Origin: Floccularia luteovirens | Taxonomy: Eukaryota; Basidiomycota; Agaricomycetes; Agaricales; Squamanitaceae | DNA: 64,000 nt | Reading direction: 5' to 3' | Assembly: GCA_009739215.1 (NCBI GenBank) | Contig: VSJF01000012.1 | Location: 558,001-622,000 of the forward strand | Shown here: positions 24,174-35,253 of the stretch, piece by piece | Position numbering within the stretch: the first letter of the stretch is position 1 | How the letters are laid out: the number at the start of each line of letters is the position of its first letter | Made by a program: the position numbers and the translations under genes | The notes under the pieces: model-generated | What the model was told of the DNA's origin: nothing | The model's input: only the letters and a program-made list of their open reading frames with translations | Databases searched by the model: none

Positions 24174-26857
24174 ATGGCTCGAACAGAAAACGATGTCCAA
24201 CCCCAAAAGACGGAGAGCGTACATAGTGACGCTCCTGCACCTCCATCCTCCTCAGTATTCACTCCAATCAAAAACAAGTGTGAACTCGAGAAGTGTTTTC
24301 CATCTATCTTTACTGCCATTAGACTCCTACGCTGCTGCAAAGATCCACAAGAATTTGATAGTTTTCGTTCGCTATGCGATGTTTTCTTGTCGATTACTAG
24401 GACAATCATCCATGAAGAAACCAGCATCCCGCATGCGGTCAAAGTTTTATCAGAATTCGAATTAGCGAAATGCAGCATTGAATTCATCGGAAACCTCCTT
24501 CACTCTCGCGTCACGAACATTGATCCCAAAGTTCCTGATAAAGCATGTGAAGATATCGAAATATCTCTTGAGCTTGTAGACATGACAGTGTCGAGTCTGA
24601 GACACTTTTTCGAGCTCGCTGGACGCCCCGGCGCAGTTGATAAACCTTTGCCTTGCCTTCCTACGAGTCCTGAAGCCCAAGCCTTCCCAACTGGAGACCA
24701 AGTTATCCCCCTCGCAAAGAAGCCACAGCTCATCCCAATCCAGGACCCAATATCCTCTGATGATCTATCCTCCACCGAGGCAGGAGACTTGCCAACAGAC
24801 TTGCCCTCTCACATTGACTCCTCTGAGGACCGTAGGTCTCGCAAAAAGAGAGCTATTTTGCGTTTCCTAAATAAATCGGCGAACAGTTCTAGGTTATCTC
24901 TGTTCAGTTTCAAGTCCAAATCCTCAGCGACGCTTGTGGAACGGGTTGACGATGGAAAGAATCACGATATACAAAAAAAATTCGCAAGTCAAGAGAGCAC
25001 AGTTATCCATCGCCAGTCCTCCATGTATATTCCTACGGGCTTCAAGATCCAAACTAATGATAGGAGCGGAAATGAGACTGGTTTAGGCTTTGACCCGCAA
25101 GGCCAATTAAAGTCAGGATCGTTCACAGCGTTGGTGGGTGTCATGACTTCATCGGAAGCCGTGTTAGAAACCAAATTTGCGGAAACATTTTTCACGTTCT
25201 TTCGCATATTCGCATCGCCTATATTGTTCGTCGAGGAGCTCGCGAAACGTTATGAATCCCCACTTTCCAGATTCTGCTCTAGTGATGTCCAATCGTCATA
25301 CGATGCAAGTGAAGAGGCTAAGAACGTTCGCATTCAAGTTGGGAAGACTATTCTTGTCTGGCTGCGGGATTATTGGAAAGCAGATGAAGACATGGATATA
25401 ATCGAACAACTGAAATTGCTTGTCACCCATCACCTACCCAGAGACTTGCAGGCTTCGGACATTGAACAGATCAAGGAGCTCCTTGATATGCGTGAAGCAG
25501 GAAAAGGAACGCCTCGAAAGATGACTAGACAAGAGAGCAATTCAAAAGTGAGGGAAGTGCCTCTCGTTTCGGGGTTCAAGATTCCAGACCAGTTATTTGG
25601 AGAAGTATGCGTGGACCCAATGCTATTTGATACGCCTGCCGGGCGAGACGAATTCGCGAGGCAGTTAACCTTCAAAGCGTCCGAGATATTCCGTGCCGTG
25701 GATACAGAGGAGGCAGTTATGTTCTGGCGTAAGAACGGGGACAAATGCGGGGATGGTATAGCCAAGATGGGAAGTTTAAAGAAAATGTTTGAGTTCGAAC
25801 GCTCTTTTACGATGTGGGTTTCATCTACTATCCTGAAATTTGGGCAACCTGCAGAGCGCATCCGTGCCATCTCGTTCTGGTTGGCCGTATCAACCGTTAG
25901 TTCTTTTATTTTTTTGTTGGAGAATTGTACTGATTCTGCCACTTTGTAAGATATGTCTGCGTTATAGGAATTTCAGTTGTGCAAGCTGCACCTTTAGTGG
26001 CGTTGCCCACTCATCGATTGCTAGAATGAAAAATACTGTTCTAGTTAGTCCAATTCGTTTGCATAATTTAACCTACGGTTTCACTGGTGTTTAGCTTGTC
26101 CCCCTTGAGATCAAACTTCTTTTTCATAATTTGGATCGCTTCTTTACTGGCCATGGCAACTATTCGCACTACCGGCATGCTATTGATGGGAACCCTTTAC
26201 CAACGGTACCATTATTAGGTAGGCCAGAAATCTTTGTTAGTCTGACAATTTGCTTGACATTTTGATGACTTTGTAGCCCCACTTGTTCGGGATGTCATTG
26301 TCACACGCACAATACCTCCAGAAGCTGGACAAGCAAGAAGCAGCCAAGGTGGTGTGGTGAACCTGATAAACTTATGTGGCTATCGCATTATGATGAAAAC
26401 AATAAGAAGTGAGTGATTGCTCATGATTATCATGCTCTTTCATCTGAATCTGAATGTTGTAATCAAAGCCTTGAATAACTGCAATGTACCTTATCAATTT
26501 ACAGAAATTAGTCAGTTCCAAACTTGGCTCAATAGTGAACTCGCCAAGTATCCAACGGATAAAGAAGAGGAAATATACCAGAACATGTACGACAAAAGGT
26601 AGCTATAATTTAACATTTTGTTTGCAATGTCTAATATACAGTCTTCTACTAGTGTGAAACAGGAACCACGAGACAGCCGTTTTTCACATATTCAAGATCC
26701 CTGGTCATATATCGCAAAGGGATCACTTTTGGAAAGTGGTTTTTCCTACGAAATTCAAGAAATACGACCTGAAATGCCCCAACTCACGCCCCAGATGGAG
26801 AATGCGAAGGTAAAATGGCTTCTCAAACTGTTCACGTACTTGCCAGGTAAATTATAG
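24174..26857 (+). CDS. Ras guanine nucleotide exchange factor (CDC25-type RasGEF)
   Basis: Activates Ras-family GTPases. Exons: 24174-25895, 25951-26037, 26095-26218, 26277-26408, 26505-26598, 26653-26857 (787 residues). The long first exon carries a helical N-terminal part, then a basic Ser-rich linker (about residues 210-260). A RasGEF-N-like region follows near residues 320-430 (Phe-Ala-Glu-Thr-Phe-Phe-Thr-Phe-Phe-Arg). The catalytic Cdc25 domain starts near residue 490 (Asp-Glu-Phe-Ala-Arg-Gln-Leu-Thr) and contains Arg-Ile-Arg-Ala-Ile-Ser-Phe-Trp-Leu and Leu-Phe-His-Asn-Leu-Asp. The exon 2-3 junction is the least certain (donor GTTCTA). The last intron has two usable acceptors (26652 and 26662) leading to different C-termini. 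Confidence 0.9.
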
Positions 26858-27065
26858 ACTATGTACTCTGCATCGCTTTCTAGTTTTCTATCGGACTTAT
26901 GCTTATGCTTTGATTTACCATACTCATTTGTACTACTCACCATCATCCAATATGCTTCCATATGATTATGAAACAACTCACGACATGGAATATGGCACAA
27001 GCGTCCTTGCAAGATGTAACATAGAGATGCATATACTCATAAGTGGCATGAAAAATTCAATAGAT

Positions 27066-27906
27066 TTACGAACGCGCTGCCTCGATCCTCTTTCTTGCCA
27101 ATTGTCGACGATTCATGCCAGCGAAGCTGACTGCTACGTCCTTGTCTGTGCTCTTTTCTACTTCAGTATCTGGTACAGCCAATATTATCTCCACATGTGT
27201 TGGGTGACCTTGGTATGGGTTGATACGACCATGGGCGCGGTATGTGCGGCGGCGGGTTTTCTGTGAACGGGTTGGAATGTAGCATAAGGAGTGTTGATAT
27301 TCAAGGAATACATACTGGTGCTTGCTGAACAACAATGTTTCTAATTAGAAGCTCTTCGACGTCCAGGTTCTTTGCGTCGGCATTTGATTCAGCATTTTTC
27401 AATAAGCGTGTGATGAATTTAACAGATTTTTCAGGCCAGCGACCTGTTAGCGGTCAGTTTAAACTTCTGACAAGATGAAAACATCGCAAGTACCTTGAGT
27501 AGCTTTGAACTCCTTAGCCTGACTTGCCCTTCCAACACCACCCGAGAATCTCCGGAAAGGAATGACTCGTTTGTGTTCTGATACTGCACTGAGGTATGCA
27601 TAAGCCTTAGTGAGCTTCATGCCTGTCCAGTTAACTTTAGTTAGAAGAACGGGATAGGTTGGGGACTGTATATTACCAGAGAGGGCAGCAGCAACTTCTC
27701 GCATATTCTTGAAATGTGTGCGAAGATATTCACCGCGTGCGCGGGATGCTAGACAATCTTAATCAATATGACCAGTATAATGTGTTAGTTGTAAACTGAC
27801 TTTTTTCGGGGTTCGTTGCGAGTGCGGCAGCGGCATATCGGACTGTATGGATTACAGAGCCATTAATTATGATAGGAAAGTTGACGGAAAGATGTTACTC
27901 ACCCAT
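27066..27906 (-). CDS. RPL17: 60S ribosomal protein L17 (uL22)
   Basis: Large-subunit ribosomal protein lining the exit tunnel. Exons: 27906-27903 (4 nt: ATG plus one base), 27842-27801, 27748-27677, 27622-27494, 27443-27316, 27260-27066 (189 residues). Conserved blocks are all present: Val-Arg-Tyr-Ala near the start, [22 protein letters not shown], and [14 protein letters not shown]. The start codon sits alone in a tiny coding exon, a common pattern for fungal ribosomal protein genes. Length matches the family. Confidence 0.97.
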
Positions 27907-28546
27907 CTTGAAGTCTTGAAGTTGTCTAACCCGTTCTTGAACGTATCTGTTGCACCAAAAGATCGTGCATGTGGCTTGAACCTTATCTGTACAGTTTCGG
28001 AATATGCCGAACTATCCTTCCTTTTCTTTACGTTCTTTCTAAAGATACTTTGCAGTAATTCAACCCTTTATAAATATTCTGCTTTGTGTCGTAGCTATAT
28101 ACGACGAGCAATGGTGTGGAAAGCACATATTTACCTCAAACTACATCACTGTCTACATATTTTTTCGAAAATAATTGGTTTTATCTTTTGAACTTGTGAG
28201 CAGTTGGCTTTATCTTCTGTACTACGTTGTACTAGTGCAATAACAGGCTTGAATAATGAAACCTGTGATTACTTACTGTACTGCCCCACACTTACACGTA
28301 CAATGTGGGTTGATTGAGTTTGTTGACTTATATTCCCACGAGGATGGTGATTCGGTTTGCTACCATTTTAGGTGGTGAAAGGTCTGACATGTACATTTAG
28401 CACGGGTTTGGTCTTCATCATTCCAGTCATTGGCTTATTGGGTTATACACTGGGTCTTTTTGCTTTTACTTCCACGATTTCCTTTTCATTTGTCTGCATT
28501 TGCTCTATATATACCTTCAGCACAAGCTCTAATATCCGCAACTTAC
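27907..28546. other. Divergent promoter region between RPL17 and the Rictor gene
   Basis: 640 bp between two head-to-head starts. A TATATATA element at 28506-28513 lies about 34-41 bases upstream of the Rictor ATG. No RNA gene or further ORF is convincing. Confidence 0.5.
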
Positions 28547-31500
28547 ATGGCCGTTCCAAATGATGTCGCATCAACCTCGTCGTCTACTCTTGGTAGTCCC
28601 TACAGTGAGGTTGGCAGTAGCTTCTCCTTCGCGCAGTTGGAAGGGAAGCTCCCCTCAGAACAGGTAAGAGTCCTACAGAATGTCAGTATGAAGCGTTGTC
28701 CATACGGAACCTTCCAGTTGGAAGTTCTCAATAACCAACTCGTTTTAGAGAACAGAATAAAGGAAGGGGCTGAAAACCTATTGAACATGCAGTTAGCAGT
28801 ATGTACAGACGTGACTCCTAGTGGGTGTGGTGAACTTACGATAAACAGGGAGCTCTTCGCCTTCAAGTTGAATCTGAGTTAGATATGGCTAAACATAAGA
28901 TTCATGCAATCACAAAGCAAATCGAAATCCGTGAGCCACTTTGCATTGTCTGAAATAGCCGACCTGTTTTAAATTAATCGGATTTGGAGAATCTTCTCGG
29001 AATAAAAGCAAGCATATTAATGGAAGTTCAACGAGCCAACGTAACTTCTTACAAGGCCAGGCATCTTCTTCTCCATCGCAATCAGTGCACAAAGAACTTG
29101 ACGACCATAGTGCGTTCTTGACTGCATAAAACCCTATTCATGTGCTGAGGCGACCCAGCGAGCGAAGATTTCCATACAGCTCTCCATAATGCCACGGAAT
29201 GCATCAAAGAATTAGGTCTACTTAGTAGATCTGGACCTTCATCTATGCCCCATTCCAAATCCCCCAATAATCAACCTTCGACGACTGTTGCAGAAAATGA
29301 CCGCCAAAGGATCGATATAATGGGTAGACTCATCGGAATACTCCAAAGAAACCTCCGGGTTAGATATGAACTCAATACCAGCGTTATTTTGCAAGTGTAT
29401 GTTTTGTTATATGATTCACACCTGTCAAACTTTCTATTCATAAACATCACCATAGAGCTATGGAAGGTCTAAGCGATAGATGTTCGAAACGCTGTCGTGC
29501 AGTGTCATATCGACTCATCCGTCACTCTTTGGTTGATCATGAATCTGTGAAATGTTTAGGCCAAGCTCTGGACTGGTTTATTATGAAGTAATTCTATCCT
29601 CTAGTGCACGACCCTATAATTGATGGAGGTGACCTTAAACTCTTCAGGTCTCTAAACAGAGACAATAAACACGCTGCTGAGAAGGAGCAAGCAATCAAAC
29701 TTATTCATTCAATTGTTGAGACTGGTACTGTGTGTCAAGATTCTTCTAGTGGCACCGGCATAGTACCTTTATCCGAAGCTGTCATGCGCGCGATGATTGC
29801 TGTCGCAGAACATTCGGAAGACCCCTTTCGATTGATCTGCATTCAAACCCTCAACGAAATACGTACGTGACCCGAATACGTCATTTGCATTCACCTTATT
29901 CCCTGCAACCGCCAGTTCTCATCGACACTGACTTAATTGCCCGGACTGGCGGGATCCGGCTTCTCCTGCATGTATTAGGGGAGGGGTCTATTGAAATCAC
30001 GCATATACTTGCTTCATCATTCCTCCATATCATCGATTCACCTCGCAGCAGGGCTTACTTCCGAGTAGGATCTGATCTAGAGGTGAGTTTTCGTGCTAAC
30101 TTCTAACCCAAAATTTCCCCTTATAGTTTTACTTAGATAGCCCTCTCTGCGATCACAGATGCGTATGGTAAAGGTCCTGATCACGCTGAACGTATGCGAG
30201 GTTGTGCCAAAATAGTTCAATTAATGCTTCGAACCTGGAGTGGTAAACATTTTCTCGATAAAGTGATACAGGATATAACTTCTTCTAGGGCTTATGTATT
30301 TGTGTATGGATGACTACCGAGCGATCAGGTCACTAGTTGACACTTTGAGAATCCCATCACTTGAGTCTAGGGTGCGTATGGAAGTAAAAACAACCTCTAA
30401 CAGCTAAGTAATCCGTTTGCAGGAAATAATTCTGGACATGTTCTTTGACTTGTTAAACATCAAAACCCCAGATTGGTATCAAACCTTCATTGATGGCCGT
30501 AGACTAACTAGTCAGTTGGCGTTTCTCCGTTCTCTCACCTTCATAAGCTTATGGCTCGTAGTGTATCGCAAAATCCGTGACTCAACTGATAACCAAGTAG
30601 GCCCTGAAAATGCGGAACGTCCACATCAAACACTGAAACTGACCGATCAATACCTTGCGCTACTTGTATTAGTCCTGAGTAATGCAGGACTATGTGAAGT
30701 CTGTGTCATGTGAATTCTCTTACGTTATATTCACTGAGGTCTTTTTAGGCTTTAACATGTATGCTCGAAGAGACAACGATTGGTTCTAACCTGTCCCGTA
30801 AAGCTACGCTCTTGATAGCTGAAATTCTGCAGATGGCGAGTGGAGTATTACCTCTGGATATTGCGGCCAAGATACAGGTCAGATACAAGCGCTTATTTGG
30901 AAATGTGGGACTGATACTGGCAATGCAACTTGTCAGACCATTCCTCAGGTATTTTCGCTAGCGACTGATTATGATCATGGCGAGCATAGAATTGTTGGAA
31001 CTTCTGCAATATCTGCTATAGATAGCTTCAATCGGAATAGGACGAGGTTAGAACCAGGGAACTTCGAAAGTTCTCGGCCCAGGTATGCCATCATCTCCGG
31101 GTACTGGGGGTCTCTGAACTTTGGTGTGTAGAGCAAACTCTGTTGAGGATGCAGTTCGACGCGGTCAAAGACAGGTCGAACAAGTCAAACTAAAAATGAG
31201 TATGCAAATGGATGACAAAACGTTCCAATCTTCTCTATTGGAAACTCAGGTAAGCAAATATTTAGTAAAAGAATATGGGGAGCAACACTAAAAAGATAAC
31301 AGGTCATGCTAACAAAAGACTATACCAAGTGGAACTTTGAGATCTTACAAGAACTCACTGAAGGTCCGTTGCTAATACCGAAGAGGATGGAAGAAGCCAT
31401 CAAAGTATCAAGATTTATGCGGAGACTGATGTCATTTTTCCATCCGTTCAATCATCGATTCTCTGATATACCAAGAAATAAGGTAAGTTATTTTTGTTAC

Positions 31501-33876
31501 GAGTTGAATCTGACTCCCTAAACCTTTTATTAGTCAAATACTCGATGGGTTAAACTGGGGTGTTCGCTTATGACGACGCTCATGGCAACTCCAGACGGTG
31601 TGAGGTATCTAGCAACAGAAGATCAGCTCCTGTTCCAGATTGTTAAGAGTTTCGCTCAACTCGATCCCGTAGGTAACCGTGGTTAAGAGGTCTATTCATT
31701 TGACTTATTTTTCACAATCACAGTTCAATGGAGTCCCCGACTCTGATCCTATATTCTCAAAGAAAAGAGTCGCGGATACATTGACATATGGGTATTTGGA
31801 AATGCTTGGCACACTGAGCAAGTATAAGGAAGGCATTGAGTTAGTATCAATAAGTCAATTGTCGAAATTTACTAAATATTTGCAGGCTTTTGGAAAAGTT
31901 TAAAGTTTTCACAGCGTTTTATCACCTAAGTGAGCTACGAAGTCGGGAGGATTTGATCAAGGGTATCATTGAAAACCTTGATTATACTATGTATGATGCC
32001 GATTTCTGTGCAATATGTACGCGTTACTAATTCCACCAATAGCGATGGGCATCCGCGCATAGTTCTGTCCAAAGCTCTAACGTCTAGTTACAAGGTACAT
32101 TATCATCACCATCACCATCCTCCGATATATGTTGATGGATCTTGGAGTAGCATATTCGTCTTTATGCCACGCGACATCTGGGAACCCTTATTCGAGGGAA
32201 TTCGAACATCAATGTTTGGACTTTGCGCCTTTTGCTAACACAGTTATACGATCCAGCAACGGATGTTTGCGAAATGGCTGCTCATTTTCTTGAAGAAGCT
32301 TGTGAAGATAAGGAAATATTACAGCTTGTAGTGGATATGCAACCGACCATGGATCATCTGGGTGAAACAGGCCATCCTCTGTTACTGAAGTGGGTTTTTG
32401 TTGCTTGTTCATGACAATTCACTTATATATTGTAGATTCATGTCAACTCCCATGGGGTTTCGGTACCTATACGATGCTGGATATATTGATCGTGAAATGG
32501 ACATGTGGTTCAATGTGAGATCATAAATTGTACTCCTGTGAAAAAAAATTAATCATCTATTTTAAGGAACGAAACATTTACTATGTCGTTCAAGTTGAAG
32601 TATTTTTAGCGAGAGTGTTTAGTACCGGCAACGTACTTGACGAGGATGAAGATTTCCTGTGAGTGTTACTATGAATTCGTAAAATGCGTCATTCTGACTA
32701 AGGTAGTGCATTTGATGGGACCGTTCCACCACATTTCTATGGGGAAATGTCTAAAACGGAACTGGGCTGCCAGATTTTGAAGGAAAAGGGGCACTTTACT
32801 GAGTTCTCCGATTTCATAAGGCAGCATAGCCTTGAAAGCTCGGATAGAGATTTAATTATGAAACTGAAGAGCATTCTTTGGGCCGTCGTAAGTTAGCACC
32901 CAGAATATATGCGCATTAGAACTGACATACAATAAGGGTAATGTAGGAGCAACAGAAGGTGGACTTCCCTTCCTTGAGGAAGAGGAAATTATCCCTGCTG
33001 TTTTAAAGATCGCAGAGAACTCTCCACTTCCGTCCGTACGAGGGTGAGACGGAACAGTACTTATCATTGCATATGTTCACTCTTTATAGGACTTGCTTCT
33101 TTGTCCTTGGACTTATATCCTCTACCTCTCAAGGTGCTGAAATTCTTGCCGACTATCAGTGGGAAGCAACTTTGTCGCCTCTTGGTATACCCACCGGTAT
33201 TTGCATACCAATGGACTTAGAAAGCTTTATATCCGTGCGTAGTTCCTGCTAACTTATATGTCTAATATAACACCGTTCATTTGTAGATGCCGCCCTGGAC
33301 TCAATTCACCCCGGATAGAAACGAGGACCGTCTGCTGCCACCCGTTGTCTCTCATGAGATCGAAATAATGACAGCAATTCAAAACCTATCCAATACAGTA
33401 ATTGCCAATGCCGCCTCTAGATCCTTGGCACGGTTCGTACTGCTTTGTGGCACTAGCTTTATCGTTCTAACTATTTCACCTTTAGGTTCAAATCTAAATC
33501 TGAATACTTACCCGCATTTTCTTCGCCAGAGATGCTTTACAGAGTACTTCACATTCTTTCGACGCAACGCTATCGTCTTCCTGTCCGTCGCTACATATTG
33601 GAGTTATTCAATCTAGAGTTGGACACAGAGCTAGTTGCTATCCTCGATCGTTGCTCCTCCTCGCTCAAAGCGCCTCTATCATATAAGCCTTTCACGTCTG
33701 AAGCGGTCCGAATGAGTATGTTTGGACACCTAGGAAGAACAAGGCGACCATCGGAGAGCGATGAGTCAGATTCTGATGACGGCTTGGATGCTACTACTGG
33801 ACAACATCACATAAACGAGGAACAACCTATAATTAGTTTAGAGCCAGTCAGCAAAATTGTTGGCTTCGCAATATGA
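28547..33876 (+). CDS. TORC2 subunit Rictor (Tsc11/Avo3/Ste20 family)
   Basis: Scaffold subunit of TOR complex 2. 28 exons: 28547-28663, 28718-28798, 28849-28930, 28990-29109, 29159-29396, 29456-29587, 29648-29862, 29916-30082, 30137-30242, 30289-30371, 30423-30510, 30601-30698, 30749-30877, 30937-31082, 31132-31249, 31303-31482, 31534-31668, 31724-31839, 31886-31990, 32043-32094, 32151-32389, 32436-32514, 32567-32658, 32707-32887, 32937-33043, 33090-33234, 33287-33432, 33486-33876 (1295 residues). An HR1-like coiled coil lies at residues 30-95 (Glu-Gly-Ala-Glu-Asn-Leu-Leu). The Rictor repeats hold Lys-Glu-Gln-Ala-Ile-Lys-Leu-Ile and Ala-Arg-Thr-Gly-Gly-Ile-Arg. The later conserved region has Leu-Asp-Tyr-Thr-Ile-Asp-Gly-His-Pro-Arg-Ile-Val-Leu-Ser-Lys-Ala-Leu-Thr and Arg-Leu-Tyr-Ala-Thr-Arg-His-Leu-Gly. 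The tail is acidic Ser/Asp-rich. Confidence 0.94.
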
Positions 33877-34081
33877 ACTATTACTTATATATGTCTACAT
33901 ATAATATTCTATCACTTCTGGTGCTGAAAGTAATCCTGATGTTTGCAACACTATAGGCATGTCACTTCGGGTCGATAGTTTACCTTATTTTGTCATGTTT
34001 TGTATAACCTTGGTGGTGAACTAAGCGCAAACTCTCCTTCCGGCTTGAACCTTTCTTGTTCAAACTAGAAAACCAATTCGA

Positions 34082-34835
34082 ATGTCACTTCTACGTACCT
34101 GCATCCGAGCCTCTTTGGCTTCGAAGCAGGTAGCTTCACCAACCCCGTCGGGTGCCATCCGCCCATTCGCCAACACTGCAGCTGAACAAGCGGAGAGTAA
34201 TACTTCCAGTGAAAGTTCAAAAGTTGTGGCTCCTCTTGAACCTGTTCGAGATGTTACCGTAGCTGACGTGATTAGTGGTGCTCCTAGTGAGTCCAAGGTT
34301 TCCTCCTAATGTATAGCTGCTAATTTGATACTACATAGGTGAGCTGCGACACCGCGCTGTACGGGTATATCAGCCTACTCGTAATACGATGCAAAGTGGT
34401 GCCGGCAAATCTGAAAGATGGCGAGTAGACTTTGATGTTCTGCAAGGTGGTGGCCGATGGGAGAACCCCTTGATGGGATGGGCTAGCTCGTGAGTGTCCC
34501 CATATTATTGAAGCCAGAGTCAGTAAAGATCTCCGTAGTGCGGATTACATGCAAGGGACCCGGATGTCATTTCGTTCGAAGGAGGATGCTATCCATTTTG
34601 TAGAGAAGCAAGGTATGCACATGCTCTGTACGTGACAACAGCCTAAATTGACCCAACTATTACAGGTTGGGATTACTATGTGTATGTATCTTAAATTTGG
34701 AGCTTTACTAATTCTATTGCCTATTGCTCATGTTTCTAAAGCCAGGAGCCCACCATCAAACGCATCCCACCCAAAAATTATGCAGAGAACTATGTGTATA
34801 AGCCTCATCAGCTACGTATTATGAGGACGAAGTAG
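34082..34835 (+). CDS. Mitochondrial complex I subunit NDUFS4 (18/21 kDa)
   Basis: Accessory subunit of NADH:ubiquinone oxidoreductase. Exons: 34082-34286, 34339-34489, 34539-34612, 34666-34681 (16 nt), 34742-34835 (179 residues). The first ~40 residues form a mitochondrial presequence (Arg/Ser/Ala-rich, few acidic residues). The conserved core reads Val-Arg-Val-Tyr-Gln-Pro-Thr-Arg-Asn-Thr-Met-Gln-Ser-Gly, Trp-Glu-Asn-Pro-Leu-Met-Gly-Trp-Ala-Ser-Ser-Ala-Asp-Tyr and Phe-Arg-Ser-Lys-Glu-Asp-Ala. It ends with Lys-Arg-Ile-Pro-Pro-Lys-Asn-Tyr-Ala-Glu-Asn-Tyr. Complete; identification firm. Confidence 0.96.
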
Positions 34836-35253
34836 CAAGTACTCATACCTTCGCTGTACGATAGAAGACAATGAAAATTGTCCATTCAGAATGATATCTT
34901 AAATTTCTACATATGTGTTACTCAAACGCTCAGGTCCAACTCCAAACATATCCAAACTTGTCGAGGTGGAAGGGTTCCAAATGGGAATCTAAGTTATTTG
35001 TATCGCAAGTATGTATATCAATCATGACTTATAAACTCGTTTGATGCGATTTATATCTCCGAGGCAAATGCTGTCCATATTTCCACGAACAAACTGAAAC
35101 GGCATCTGTGAACTCAGCCATTCTAAATAATTACAACGCGCCGATAAATATCTTTTCGTAAAACGGCTTACGTTCTTGGTCCGCAACCCCCGCAGCGGCT
35201 GCCACCTTTTGCATACACTTTCGTGGTGTTGGTCAATCTTCCTTGTCTCTTCC
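34836..35253. other. Intergenic region upstream of the first ABC transporter
   Basis: About 420 bp. A 103-codon minus-strand frame (35333-35022) overlaps the ABC start but shows no recognisable content. Presumed promoter. Confidence 0.4.
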
